A stretch of 42,697 nt of DNA, taken from positions 26,432 through 69,128 of IMG/VR virus record IMGVR_UViG_3300030106_006588, one strand, 5' to 3'. The stretch is from a virus. Below, one piece after another: positions 1 to 7,942 of the stretch. Below the pieces are notes generated by a model. That model was not told the DNA's origin. It saw only the letters and a program-made list of their open reading frames with translations, and did no database searches. The number at the start of each line of letters is the position of its first letter. The first letter of the stretch is position 1. The position numbers and the translations under genes are program-made.

Positions 1-832
1 CCCCATCAATCCCCTCCATCTCAATCTCTGATTGCTTTTCTGAGGGGAGAACTTCTTCGTAATACTTTGTAACTATACCTTTCCATTTTTGTTTATACTT
101 CTCAATAGTATGTTTTTGAATAACAAATACCTGAGAAATTTCTCTTGTTGCAACGAAAGTCATACATAAGTCAGGAATTATATTTATTGTGTGTTCAAGA
201 CCTAACGCATAAGCAGCGAGTTGTAGTTGACATTTTTGATATTTCATAAATCCTGATCTTTTTTTTCCATATTCACTTTTAGGAGTGCTCGAATCAGGCC
301 ATTTAGAACAGTATGGATTGGTAGAGGTTTTTAAATCACCTAATACAATTTGTCCTTTGTATTCGGCTACAATATCAGGTGCTCCTGCCCATCCATAATT
401 TTTATTTTCATGAAAACCAGGATGCCATACACGAGATATGCCATCAGATCCTTTTGTCCAAGCATAGTCATCAACATTTGCTGGATTCTCAGCCCATATT
501 ACGTTACTTAATTTACTTAAATTTGCAGGTAATCCATCCCAATACTCTGCAATTTCTTTGTTTTCTATTACAGGATCTTTATCAATGCCTAATAAATATT
601 CTTCCATTAAGGAGTGAACCTTAGTGCCTCTTGCAGCTGCAGCTTCCCGACCCCCAGGATTTTTTTTTGCCCATCTTTCTAAAGCAGCTTTGTTGCCTTG
701 AGTTGCAGAGAGAATAGTAGTTACAGATGGTAGAGCACCATAAGGAGTCTTATAGTGCCTTGACCCATTTATAGTAACTCTTGTGTCGCCTTGAGAACGA
801 TAATCCAAGAATAAATAGTCAGCTGATGACAG
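1..832 (-). CDS. PD-(D/E)XK-family exonuclease (RecB/Cas4-like fold), 3' end beyond window
   Basis: The minus-strand frame stays open from about 832 to the window edge, about 277 residues. The core reads GAPDIVAEYKG followed by VLGDLKTS, the G-x-x-D ... (D/E)-x-K signature of PD-(D/E)XK nucleases. It is followed by a Q-x-Q-L-A-A-Y helix typical of RecB/Cas4-like members, and the N-terminal half has a conserved PSVTTIL segment. In phages such enzymes degrade host DNA or process ends for recombination and replication, which fits the SSB and polymerase downstream. There is no ATG near the 5' end. A CTG at 832-830 has AGGGGG 8 nt upstream, and a TTG at 808-806 is the alternative, so the start is uncertain. 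The nuclease family is a confident call; substrate and direction of digestion are not. Confidence 0.8.
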   Translation of the reverse strand, partial: MSSADYLFLDYRSQGDTRVTINGSRHYKTPYGALPSVTTILSATQGNKAALERWAKKNPGGREAAAARGTKVHSLMEEYLLGIDKDPVIENKEIAEYWDGLPANLSKLSNVIWAENPANVDDYAWTKGSDGISRVWHPGFHENKNYGWAGAPDIVAEYKGQIVLGDLKTSTNPYCSKWPDSSTPKSEYGKKRSGFMKYQKCQLQLAAYALGLEHTINIIPDLCMTFVATREISQVFVIQKHTIEKYKQKWKGIVTKYYEEVLPSEKQSEIEMEGIDG

Positions 833-843
833 GATATCGCCCC

Positions 844-1155
844 CTAATCTTGCTCTACTTCTGGCGGTCTTTCCTCAAAACAATTATCAATTTTAGATGC
901 AAAAGTAATATTCTGATAATTAGCTACATGACCTTGAATTCTTTTATGAATATCAAAGGCTGATTTAATAGCATCATCAGGGCTAATCATTAATTTAGAG
1001 TTAGCTAAAAGACCAGCTGTAAGCATAGTAATTGCTAGTTCTTGAGGATTTATGGTGAATCCTCTTAATGATTTACCATTATCGGTAAAAGAGGATAGTA
1101 AAAAATCAAGATGCTCAATGTATGGGTCTTGTCTTGGGTTGCCTCCGGTAGTCAT
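844..1155 (-). CDS. hypothetical protein, 103 aa
   Basis: I recognise no family. The middle part (about residues 35-75) is predicted helical, with alternating hydrophobic residues (ELAITMLTAGLLA). The start is secure: an AGGAGG sits just upstream of the ATG, inside the last codons of the gene at 1155-1394, and stop and start overlap as TAATG. The exonuclease frame begins about 12 nt after its stop, so the three genes are probably translated from one message. Confidence 0.75.
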   Translation of the reverse strand: MTTGGNPRQDPYIEHLDFLLSSFTDNGKSLRGFTINPQELAITMLTAGLLANSKLMISPDDAIKSAFDIHKRIQGHVANYQNITFASKIDNCFEERPPEVEQD

Positions 1156-1394
1156 TATTCCTCCTGATTGAGTATTTGATAAAGAGTAATTGTGTTTCTC
1201 TTTATTATGGGTATAAGTAATCCCTCATCTTTCAATGCAGAGATTCTTCTTTGAATTGTTCTATGATTTCGCTGAAACTTTTTTACAACATCAGTGATAG
1301 GTACTAAAACAAAATGATTACCTTCAAATTCTGTTGAAGATTCATAAAGATATTTATAAATACCCTTAGCTAAATCATCCATCAAGTTACTCAT
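1155..1394 (-). CDS. small winged-helix DNA-binding protein
   Basis: The 79-residue product starting MSNLMDDL has a helix-turn-helix/winged-helix layout: VPITDVVKKFQRNHRTIQRR (helix, turn, recognition helix), then ISALKDEGLL and a short beta-wing ending LYQILN. This matches small MarR/Lrp-like transcription factors. The ATG at 1394 has AAAGG 8 nt upstream and is preferred over an in-frame start at 1418. It probably regulates phage or host transcription; its operator is unknown. It lies immediately upstream of the hypothetical gene and exonuclease in the same operon. Confidence 0.65.
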   Translation of the reverse strand: MSNLMDDLAKGIYKYLYESSTEFEGNHFVLVPITDVVKKFQRNHRTIQRRISALKDEGLLIPIIKRNTITLYQILNQEE

Positions 1395-1417
1395 GAGTGA
1401 CCTTTCTATAGTTAACA

Positions 1418-1654
1418 TTATTTAGAAGTTTTTTTGTTTTTGGTTTGTTGTAAAAATTTTTCTACTCCTGTTTTAGCACTTTCTAAACAGCTAGTCCAAC
1501 AACCTTCCCAGTTGTACATCTTACTTGGATATTTATATAAGACTAATCCTGTATTCCCATGTTTTAAACTTTTAATTTTATAGCCTTCATGGACAATAGA
1601 TTCTAGTGGTAATGAGGTACCACCAAATGTTTTGGACTTTTTCTGACCAGACAT
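1418..1654 (-). CDS. hypothetical protein, 78 aa
   Basis: A basic protein (many Lys, calculated by eye) with two Cys in a WEGCWTSCLE segment and a lysine-rich C-terminus. No family recognised. It directly precedes the winged-helix gene on the same strand. The SW/GC-rich central segment is the only feature that could be functional. Confidence 0.65.
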   Translation of the reverse strand: MSGQKKSKTFGGTSLPLESIVHEGYKIKSLKHGNTGLVLYKYPSKMYNWEGCWTSCLESAKTGVEKFLQQTKNKKTSK

Positions 1655-1700
1655 GTTACTTAGGTAAGTATGTCTAGGATATCCGCCCTGTATCTAGGAA

Positions 1701-1844
1701 TTATCTATCAAATAGTTGATAGTTTTCCATAGTTCCTTTTTTTAAATTTTCTTTATGTCCTTTTAACATATTTTCTATTTTTACAGCTTCTACATTGAGA
1801 GCTGCATTTTCGATAAATTTGTTAAATTTTTCTTTTTTTGTCAT
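1701..1844 (-). CDS. hypothetical small basic protein, 47 aa
   Basis: A 47-residue frame (MTKKEKFNKFIENAALNVEA...) with 12 lysines and a helical, amphipathic pattern. It fills the gap between the Gp157-like gene and the 78-aa gene on the same strand. The ribosome binding site is weak (AAGAA). It could be a real helper peptide or chance coding in an AT-rich gap. Confidence 0.5.
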   Translation of the reverse strand: MTKKEKFNKFIENAALNVEAVKIENMLKGHKENLKKGTMENYQLFDR

Positions 1845-1887
1845 AATTTTTTTTCTTATTTTAGTAGTAGTTAATGTAAATTCAAGT

Positions 1888-2487
1888 TTATATACCTGTT
1901 TTTAATCTTTTTCTTAAGTTATATGTCAGCGACACTCTCTGGACTAATTTCGCCTTCGAAGGGGCAGTTGTTGGGTTTTCGACTAATGCTTTTCTTAAAT
2001 ACTCTTTATCCGGTAATTTTTCTGCTGATTTTTTTAATACTTCACCATTAAAAATTCTTTTTAAAAAAGTTTCTTTTACAAGTCCAAATTTTACTTTTTC
2101 TTCTGCAGACCAACTTTCAAAATCATCAACTAACTTTGATTTTACAGATTTAATTGTTGCTTGATATTTATTTCCCGTAGGCATAGAAGTTATTAAGTTG
2201 TTTTCGTAAGCAGTCTTAATAATGTTAATAATAGATTTTCTTTTATTTTTCCAAAAATTTTGATTTTTTTTCAACTCTATAATTTCTTTTTCTCTATTTG
2301 AAATTTGTTTATCACAATCTTTTATTACACTAATTATTGCATCAAATTTTGATTCCTCTCTAGATTTAAGACAATTCCAAATATATTCCAGTTCCTCTTT
2401 TTCTTCAATGTCAACTGAAGATTGTAATAATTCATCGATTTCTTTACTTTTTTCCAGTAACTGATTGTAACTTAGAGGATCTGCCAT
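1888..2487 (-). CDS. Gp157-like coiled-coil protein
   Basis: The 199-residue protein follows the plan of the siphovirus Gp157 family (Pfam PF05565). An N-terminal helical segment (about 1-60) leads into a long coiled coil, about 60-95 (KQISNREKEIIELKKNQNFW...). Then comes a short basic beta region (NKYQATIKSVKSKLVDDF) and a C-terminal PDKEYLRKALVENP helix with a final VSLTYNLRKRLK strand. Gp157 proteins are usually found among phage recombination genes beside SSB or Erf/RecT-type proteins, and here the SSB and an exonuclease are close by. Their biochemical role is unsettled. The assignment rests on pattern similarity only. Confidence 0.65.
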   Translation of the reverse strand: MADPLSYNQLLEKSKEIDELLQSSVDIEEKEELEYIWNCLKSREESKFDAIISVIKDCDKQISNREKEIIELKKNQNFWKNKRKSIINIIKTAYENNLITSMPTGNKYQATIKSVKSKLVDDFESWSAEEKVKFGLVKETFLKRIFNGEVLKKSAEKLPDKEYLRKALVENPTTAPSKAKLVQRVSLTYNLRKRLKTGI

Positions 2488-2570
2488 AATTACATGTTTT
2501 GGTCAAATTGTAAGTTGTGTACGGTTTCTGTCAATAACTGAAGTAGAATAAGTAAAGAATCCTCATACTT

Positions 2571-2822
2571 ATGGCATCTTTTGATTTAATCGAATTGTCT
2601 ATTGATCCTTTAGATATGGAACCAACACTAGAGGATGAGTTCACAGCTACTGTGGTTAAAAATCAAATTGACGATTTAGATGACATTGATCATGTAAAAA
2701 TTGCTACAAAGCAATTAGTCAACATAGTGATGCAAAGACAGGCAATGATAAGAGCGTTATGTAAGCGACTATCTGATATAGAAAAAGGGGATAACATACG
2801 AATACAAAGATTTAAGGGGTAA
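2571..2822 (+). CDS. hypothetical acidic protein, 83 aa
   Basis: A plus-strand gene in an otherwise minus-strand arm. The N-terminal half is acidic (DLIELSIDPLDMEPTLEDEF) and the C-terminal half is helical (KQLVNIVMQRQAMIRALCKRL). No family recognised. It diverges from the Gp157-like gene, with 83 nt between the two start codons that must hold both promoters. It is followed after one base by a TTG-initiated small frame. Confidence 0.6.
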   Translation: MASFDLIELSIDPLDMEPTLEDEFTATVVKNQIDDLDDIDHVKIATKQLVNIVMQRQAMIRALCKRLSDIEKGDNIRIQRFKG

Positions 2823-2823
2823 C

Positions 2824-2964
2824 TTGTCTATTGAATTAAAAACATCGAAACTATTAAAAATTTTGGAGCAAGCTACTGTATGTGAGGACAGAGAAAAAGC
2901 ACAAAAGCTCATAAAAAAAGCGGATAAAGTTTCTAGGAAACTCTCCGCCTTATCAGATTTTTAA
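2824..2964 (+). CDS. hypothetical small basic protein, 46 aa, TTG start
   Basis: The frame begins TTG one base after the stop of the preceding gene, with AAGGGG of that gene placed as its ribosome binding site. It encodes an amphipathic basic helix (KLLKILEQATVCEDREKA...KVSRKLSAL). It ends 6 nt before the stop of the convergent DUF5895-like gene. The good Shine-Dalgarno spacing and clean packing argue that it is real. Confidence 0.5.
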   Translation: MSIELKTSKLLKILEQATVCEDREKAQKLIKKADKVSRKLSALSDF

Positions 2965-2970
2965 TTAGTA

Positions 2971-3909
2971 CTAGGTTAATCCACCAACTAATTCCCCTGT
3001 TTCGGTACTTCTTTTTCCTAAGTCATCCGCAGCTGGAAGGATTGGAGCTGCACTCAGATCGACCCCTGGGGCTAATGCATTAATTCCTACCTCTTCCTGC
3101 ATCTGCTTGAAGAAGTTCTTACCGTATGCCTCTACAGGGAAACATTCATAGATGTTTTCATAGTTATCTATGTCTTCATCTTTTTTCGGCCAGAAGTTTT
3201 CAATGGTTTTTGGTGTAGGTTCTAGCCATTTATTTGGGGATAAAACTTTTGCACCAAAGTCACCAAATTTTGTAACTCCAAAGGTTGGTGTCCATATTAC
3301 GGAGGCACACATTTTTTCACCAAAGCCCTCAGCGTTTGTATCTCCAGTGGCCTTTGCATAAGAACTTTCTAGTTGTTCTAAGAATTGTGAATATTTTTGT
3401 ACAAAATTCTTTTGTGCTCCACCACCAAGGGATAGTACTACAGGTTTGCTATGAACCGCCTTACCATTTTTATCTACTAAGTAGACAAGCATAATTCTTC
3501 TAACCTTATAAGGAGAAGATTTAGGACCACCTGCGTTTTCTGTTTTCCAGTTGTCCCAAAGGTATTTAGCATCTTCATAGAATCCCATAATGGTGCTTTT
3601 GTTTTTGCCATCAGGACCTTCTTCATTTTTTTCTAAAAAGGTTGGATCAGTATTTTGAGCACCCCGAAGTAAAATTAGTCGAGGAGTTCTAAACATGATT
3701 CCCTCTTTAACAGTCCCATCACGAAACTCGTATGTTTCTTCAGAAGCGTTAGGAAAATCATCTACATCGCCATGCCATCCACAGCGATCCATTTCTTCTT
3801 TTTTAAGAAATAAAGCCTTTTCATCACTTAAACCAATAAAGGTTGCGAACTTTTCTCTTAAGCGACGAGGATACTTATCAGTATCTTTAAAGCGATCTAA
3901 TACAGTCAT
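2971..3909 (-). CDS. DUF5895-like protein, possibly DNA-binding
   Basis: This 312-residue protein resembles the cyanobacterial/cyanophage DUF5895 family. The conserved points are a G-x(2)-F/S-x-x-x-RL-x-LL strand (EGIMFRTPRLILLRG), a YLVDKNGKAVHSKPVVLSLGGG strand pair, and the helical segment FVQKYSQFLEQLESSYAKA. The N-terminus contains a KYPRRLREKFATFIGL helix. It lies directly downstream of the SSB gene in the same direction, so it probably belongs to the replication/recombination set. Its function is unknown in the family. The start has an AATTATG context with no clear Shine-Dalgarno. Confidence 0.55.
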   Translation of the reverse strand: MTVLDRFKDTDKYPRRLREKFATFIGLSDEKALFLKKEEMDRCGWHGDVDDFPNASEETYEFRDGTVKEGIMFRTPRLILLRGAQNTDPTFLEKNEEGPDGKNKSTIMGFYEDAKYLWDNWKTENAGGPKSSPYKVRRIMLVYLVDKNGKAVHSKPVVLSLGGGAQKNFVQKYSQFLEQLESSYAKATGDTNAEGFGEKMCASVIWTPTFGVTKFGDFGAKVLSPNKWLEPTPKTIENFWPKKDEDIDNYENIYECFPVEAYGKNFFKQMQEEVGINALAPGVDLSAAPILPAADDLGKRSTETGELVGGLT

Positions 3910-3955
3910 AATTTACAAAAGTAAAGTTTTTGTTAAGGTCATCGAACACACCATA

Positions 3956-4651
3956 TCAAAATGGTACATCTTCGGCAACAGGTTCTTTTTTATCTGAAAC
4001 ATCAGATTTTTTAGCATCAATCTGCTTATTAAGCCTTGCTTTTACATCTTCTTCGGTTTGATTCTTACCAAAGAAAGAATATTGTTGAGATCTAATTTTT
4101 ACTTTATATTTAGACCTAAGAGTTCCATCTTTATCTTTCCAAGCTTCAAACTTAAGAACTCCACCCAAAGATAATTGACGACCTACAAATAAGAATTTTT
4201 TCATCCTATCTGCATCATTACTCCAACTTTCAACATTAAAAGCTAAGCTATCTTGCCATGTATGACCGATTCCTTTTTGTGGAGGTGCCTGACATAAAAC
4301 CATAAAGTTAAATGCATCCGGTCTATTTTGTTTTCCTATATAACCTACACCACCAGCAAGTGCTAATTGGTTTAGCTTTATAGATTTATTTACCCCAATT
4401 AGCGGTTGTGTAGGGACAATGTACATGTTGCCTTCACTTGTGGGATAAAGACGACCATTGATAAGTACATTAGTTTCCCTTTCAAACGCATTAGGAGCTG
4501 TGGTTTCGCCTGCTGCAAAGCTAGGTAACAGTTGTATTGGGATGTTCAAAGGCTTTTTACCAGCCCCTGGAATCTCAAATGACATGGTTCTAAGACCACG
4601 ATCAGTGACTGTATCTCCTTTGTATACAGCACAGCACATAATTAAATTCAT
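3956..4651 (-). CDS. ssb: single-stranded DNA-binding protein
   Basis: The 231-residue protein is read as an OB-fold SSB. It has N-terminal strands rich in beta residues (NVLINGRLYPTSEGNMYIVP), a central RKFLFVGRQLSLGGVLKFEAW-type strand block (about 150-175), a charged linker and the C-terminal tip EDVPF. Bacterial SSBs end in the consensus DDDIPF, which docks replication and recombination partners such as exonuclease I, RecO and PriA. The protein probably coats ssDNA during phage replication. The ATG at 4651 is preceded by AGG at correct spacing and overlaps the previous gene's stop by 4 nt (ATGA), so translation is coupled. Confidence 0.75.
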   Translation of the reverse strand: MNLIMCCAVYKGDTVTDRGLRTMSFEIPGAGKKPLNIPIQLLPSFAAGETTAPNAFERETNVLINGRLYPTSEGNMYIVPTQPLIGVNKSIKLNQLALAGGVGYIGKQNRPDAFNFMVLCQAPPQKGIGHTWQDSLAFNVESWSNDADRMKKFLFVGRQLSLGGVLKFEAWKDKDGTLRSKYKVKIRSQQYSFFGKNQTEEDVKARLNKQIDAKKSDVSDKKEPVAEDVPF

Positions 4652-4812
4652 GATTTGACCTGATTTTCTAAACGGTCATGCATAATACTTACGATCCTTT
4701 CCAGACCACGATTAGCATGCGACCTGAGCTGAATAAAGCCATCCTGCAAGGCGAGTAGTTCATCGTTAGACATGTCTTCTAACTTCTCTTGGTTTTCTAA
4801 ATTTTGCTTCAT
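4648..4812 (-). CDS. hypothetical protein, 54 aa, coupled to SSB
   Basis: A 54-residue helical protein (MKQNLENQEKLEDMSNDELL...RIVSIMHDRLENQVKS). Its TGA overlaps the SSB ATG in an ATGA, so the two are co-translated. An acidic/amphipathic helix pattern runs through the whole length. It may act with SSB; no family recognised. Confidence 0.65.
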   Translation of the reverse strand: MKQNLENQEKLEDMSNDELLALQDGFIQLRSHANRGLERIVSIMHDRLENQVKS

Positions 4813-4890
4813 AAGCTTCACTCTGGCGGTTCTACTATACTTACATATCTTAAGATGACAAGGTAGTGTTTTATTCTATTAAGTATTATT

Positions 4891-5268
4891 ATGATTTCAC
4901 AATATGATGATCTCACTGGAAGAGGGGGCGCTATCCAAGATTTTTTAAAGATGATTAAAGAAAAAAATAATGAGGATGGTAAATTTGAAGGTATCTTAGA
5001 AAAAATGTCTCCAGCAACTAAAAAAGTTGAAAATTTTTTAAGAGAAAACAGACCAACTTCCCCCCAAGATTTTATGGGAGGAGAAGTAAAACCAACTGAA
5101 TTTATGGGAGAACAAATGATGGCACATGACTACGATACTGATCCTCAGTATAGAAAAAATGTTATGGAAATTATCAATACGCCAGGCTATGACATCGATT
5201 CCGTCAGAGAGGCACAGAGACAATTACTTCGAATGAATGCAGGTTTACCTAGATTTCCTAAAGTCTAA
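4891..5268 (+). CDS. hypothetical protein, 125 aa
   Basis: A plus-strand gene between minus-strand neighbours, with a complete, well-composed sequence: N-terminal RGGAIQDFLKMIKEK helix, FMGGE and FMGEQ repeats about 10 residues apart, and a C-terminal DIDSVREAQRQLLRMNAGLPRF segment. The composition resembles small cyanophage virion or scaffold-associated proteins, but I recognise no family. Its stop overlaps the stop of the convergent membrane-protein gene by 4 nt. Confidence 0.65.
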   Translation: MISQYDDLTGRGGAIQDFLKMIKEKNNEDGKFEGILEKMSPATKKVENFLRENRPTSPQDFMGGEVKPTEFMGEQMMAHDYDTDPQYRKNVMEIINTPGYDIDSVREAQRQLLRMNAGLPRFPKV

Positions 5269-5480
5269 ACAGAGAGTTTTTCTGACAATTGAGTAATAAT
5301 ACTGACATCTATGTCCATGAAGGGTGGTATTACTCCTAATACTCTAAACAAACCATCTGCAAAAGCCCCCATAAATATAAATCCTAATGTGGCACTAATC
5401 ATTGAAGCGTTTCGATTGTGCCTGTTGATTGCTATTGCAATGGATTGATCAATCAATTCCTGTATTTCTTGGTTAGACAT
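5265..5480 (-). CDS. small one-TM membrane protein, holin candidate
   Basis: The 71-residue product has an N-terminal amphipathic helix with basic residues (AIAINRHNRNAS). One membrane span follows at about residues 28-50 (ISATLGFIFMGAFADGLFRV), and the C-terminal part is short and polar. From memory, proteins of this pattern are common in marine cyanophages. Size and topology fit a holin or an inner-membrane accessory protein, but no endolysin lies next to it. The membrane span is seen; the lysis role is inference. Confidence 0.65.
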   Translation of the reverse strand: MSNQEIQELIDQSIAIAINRHNRNASMISATLGFIFMGAFADGLFRVLGVIPPFMDIDVSIITQLSEKLSV

Positions 5481-5491
5481 GGACTTTGTTT

Positions 5492-5523
5492 AAAAATTAG
5501 ATCAGCCCAAAATGAGCTGACCT
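5492..5523 (-). terminator. intrinsic terminator after the porin-like gene
   Basis: On the minus strand the sequence GGTCAGC ... GCTGATC forms a 7-bp stem (one G-U pair) with a 9-nt loop, followed by CTAATTTTTAA. It lies just downstream of the stop of the porin-like gene and fits a rho-independent terminator, though the T-run is short. Confidence 0.5.
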
Positions 5524-5542
5524 ATGAGAATTAGGGTGTTAT

Positions 5543-5908
5543 TTAAAAATTATATTTTACCCCTAGTTTTGTACCCCAAGTATTGTCTGTTGTATCGTTT
5601 GTTACTACAGAAAATTCACCATAGACATTAGTGCTATCAGCTATCTCATAGCCACCACCAATTTTACCTGAGCCTTTTGTTTCTGAGTCAGCATCTTTTG
5701 GATTAGAAAGGTAAGGACCACCTTGTACGTAGAAAGAACCCTTTTCTCCGACTGATCTTTCATAACCGACATGTAAATCTACACCGTTACCGTTCCATTC
5801 TGAACCGACGTTAGTTTGATTAAATTCACCATTTAAATAAAAACCAGCAAAAGCAGGAGTTGACAGAGTACAGCAAGCTGCACCTGCCATTAGAAGTTTG
5901 TTAAACAT
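5543..5908 (-). CDS. secreted porin-like outer-membrane beta-barrel protein
   Basis: The 121-residue protein starts with a signal peptide (MFNKLLMAGAACCTLSTPAFA) with a likely signal peptidase I site after AFA. The mature part alternates polar and hydrophobic residues in short strands separated by G/N/D-rich turns (GVDLHVGYERSVG, SFYVQGGPYL, GKIGGGYEIADSTNVYGEFSV). It ends LGVKYNF: a C-terminal aromatic Phe is the recognition signal for outer-membrane assembly by BamA. Two Cys occur only in the signal region. It probably sits in the host outer membrane or periplasm, perhaps altering permeability or excluding superinfecting phage; that role is inference. It has its own downstream terminator. 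Confidence 0.7.
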   Translation of the reverse strand: MFNKLLMAGAACCTLSTPAFAGFYLNGEFNQTNVGSEWNGNGVDLHVGYERSVGEKGSFYVQGGPYLSNPKDADSETKGSGKIGGGYEIADSTNVYGEFSVVTNDTTDNTWGTKLGVKYNF

Positions 5909-5975
5909 AATTGATTTGTGTTTTAAGAAATTGTACTCAATGTATTTTTAATGTGCATGGTAGTAAAGTGTTGAT

Positions 5976-6110
5976 ATGCAAACAAAAGACCCTATTGATT
6001 TATATTTTGAATGTGTATCATCTTGCTCAATCCAAGATGACGACAGGGAGTGCGTAAATAGGTGTGTTGAAAAACTAAAAATTCAAGACGTAAAAAGTGA
6101 CAATAATTAA
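5976..6110 (+). CDS. twin CX3C small protein, 44 aa
   Basis: The frame MQTKDPIDLYFECVSSC... contains two CX3C motifs, CVSSC and CVNRC, separated by 11 residues on a predicted helical hairpin. Spaced CX3C pairs can form two parallel disulfides or bind metal. Short proteins of this pattern occur in T4-like cyanophages as far as I recall. Its stop overlaps the polymerase stop codon from the opposite strand. The coding potential is good for its size. Function unknown. Confidence 0.65.
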   Translation: MQTKDPIDLYFECVSSCSIQDDDRECVNRCVEKLKIQDVKSDNN

Positions 6111-7942
6111 TGTGTCTCCATCCAATTTTTTCCCTCTCTTGCTTCCCCTGTCATAGGACATTTCAATTTAAAATATTCTCCAGACTTTCTAAAACAATCT
6201 ATTGCAAGTTTTTTATATAAACTTACATGTTGAGGTTTTACTAAAGCTTGTATCTCATCATGGATATGAGCTACAAAGGCATAATGGATACCCCATCTTA
6301 AATAATTTTTTTTACAATCTTCGTAAAGGATGCATGTCGCTTTTTTTACACATAGGCTTCCGGTAGATTGTAGTAATTGATTTAAGGCTGAATGTCTAGA
6401 CCTAATTTGCAAATGTCTACCATCAACACCGATTAGGTATCCTCTTTGTGTTACTTTCTCATCAACCTTGTCTTTTAATTTTTTTATTGCAGGTAAATTC
6501 TTGTAAAAAGTATCAATAGTTTCTCTCCCTATTTCCTGTCGGTCTTGTTGATTTAAACTTGTATTAAGGATTGACCCGATACGATTTGGACCACCACCAT
6601 AAAGAACTGCGTAAATTAGTGTTTTTGCTAATTCTCTTGTCCGTTTTTCTATTTTTCCTTGACCATCATATATTCCAAACAATTTGGCGTTATGAGTATG
6701 AATATCAAAGCCTTCAGTACTAACTAACTTTGCATATTCTCCACCATCAAAGTAAGCTAATTGAGCACCTAACGCCCTAAGTTCTAATCCAGATGCATCA
6801 CAGCCTACTTGTCTCCACCCCGTAGGAGCATAAAATAACGATCTACATTCTGCACCATAAGGTTGACCTACTCTAGGAATTTGAGCTACATTCGGACCCC
6901 GATGGGAACACCTTCCGCTGACACAAGCATTTGTGATTACTGACCCATGTATTCTTCCATCCTGATATCTTTGGCAATGTTTAAGCCAGGCTTCCTTACC
7001 TTCAGATATCTGTCCCAGTCTTTTATTTAATAATTGATATTTTGATAACAATGCAGCTTCAGGATATTTTTTCCCTAAATCATCTAATACATCATCATCT
7101 AGTTTCACATTACCTTTTTCAGTTTTATTAAAAGTAATAGCAGGATATTTTTCTTTTAATCTTTCAGATGTTTGTTTTCTTGATGCTGGATTAAATTTAG
7201 TTACTTTAGTTTTTAATTGTTTTCCTGTTTTTTCTGAAAATCTTTCTTCTGATATTGGGGGGAATACTTTTTGTAATTGATCATCTATCTCACTTCTTTC
7301 TTTTTTTAATTCATTTACTAAAGCAAAAGCTTTTCTTTCATCGAATGGGAAACCAAAAGCTTCCTGTCTAGCCATGACTCTAGCGAAATCATGTTCTAAA
7401 TCAAAACATCTTGGATCTAAGGTTTGAGTCTCAAAGTATTTATATAGCTCTAAAGATACTAAAGTATCTCCCTCACAGTACTTTTGCATTTCTTCAGACC
7501 ATACATCCCACCTTTCTTCATACTTATCAGCTCCCTCAAAGTTTATTTTTTTTACATTTAATCTTTCACCCCAAGCTCCCAAACTATGTTTACCTTTGTA
7601 TTTAGGAGGTATGTGAGAAAATTTAGCCTCATCTACAGGTTCTAATTCTGGTGAGAGAACCCTACTAACAATTAATGTGTCATATATTTTGCAATTTTTC
7701 TTTAATTTAAAACTTTTATAAACTTTTTTAAGAGCTCTAAAATCGAAATTAATTATATTATGGCCGACAAGTAGATCAGCTTTAGACAACATATAAAGTC
7801 CATTAACAATAGGTTCATAATCCTTTTGATCTGCACAACTAGTGACATCTCCATCATCAATATCTCTTAACACCAAAGAATGAACAGTATTTAACTCGTG
7901 GAGAAGACCATTAGTTTCACAGTCAAATACGAACCTTAACAT
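6107..7942 (-). CDS. DNA polymerase, family A, T7-like, with 3'-5' exonuclease
   Basis: The 611-residue replicative polymerase copies phage DNA with proofreading. The exonuclease domain has Exo I (D7, E9 in FDCETNGL), Exo II (GHNIINFD, D67) and Exo III (Y155-x3-D159). The polymerase domain has CVSGRCSHRGPNVAQIPR (about 340-357), motif A D382 in CDASGLELRA, motif B R436-x3-K440-x7-Y448G, and motif C H561-D562-E563. Motif B has Tyr444 at the T7 Tyr526 position. The exonuclease spacing and the HSLGAWG segment match T7 gp5. It is shorter than T7 gp5 (704 aa), and I cannot locate a thioredoxin-binding loop by eye. It overlaps the 75-aa gene upstream by TGATG coupling. Confidence 0.95.
   Translation of the reverse strand: MLRFVFDCETNGLLHELNTVHSLVLRDIDDGDVTSCADQKDYEPIVNGLYMLSKADLLVGHNIINFDFRALKKVYKSFKLKKNCKIYDTLIVSRVLSPELEPVDEAKFSHIPPKYKGKHSLGAWGERLNVKKINFEGADKYEERWDVWSEEMQKYCEGDTLVSLELYKYFETQTLDPRCFDLEHDFARVMARQEAFGFPFDERKAFALVNELKKERSEIDDQLQKVFPPISEERFSEKTGKQLKTKVTKFNPASRKQTSERLKEKYPAITFNKTEKGNVKLDDDVLDDLGKKYPEAALLSKYQLLNKRLGQISEGKEAWLKHCQRYQDGRIHGSVITNACVSGRCSHRGPNVAQIPRVGQPYGAECRSLFYAPTGWRQVGCDASGLELRALGAQLAYFDGGEYAKLVSTEGFDIHTHNAKLFGIYDGQGKIEKRTRELAKTLIYAVLYGGGPNRIGSILNTSLNQQDRQEIGRETIDTFYKNLPAIKKLKDKVDEKVTQRGYLIGVDGRHLQIRSRHSALNQLLQSTGSLCVKKATCILYEDCKKNYLRWGIHYAFVAHIHDEIQALVKPQHVSLYKKLAIDCFRKSGEYFKLKCPMTGEAREGKNWMETH

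Noticed and set aside
379-624. Plus-strand ORF at the left end
   Set aside because: Antisense of the exonuclease frame, which has clear motifs.
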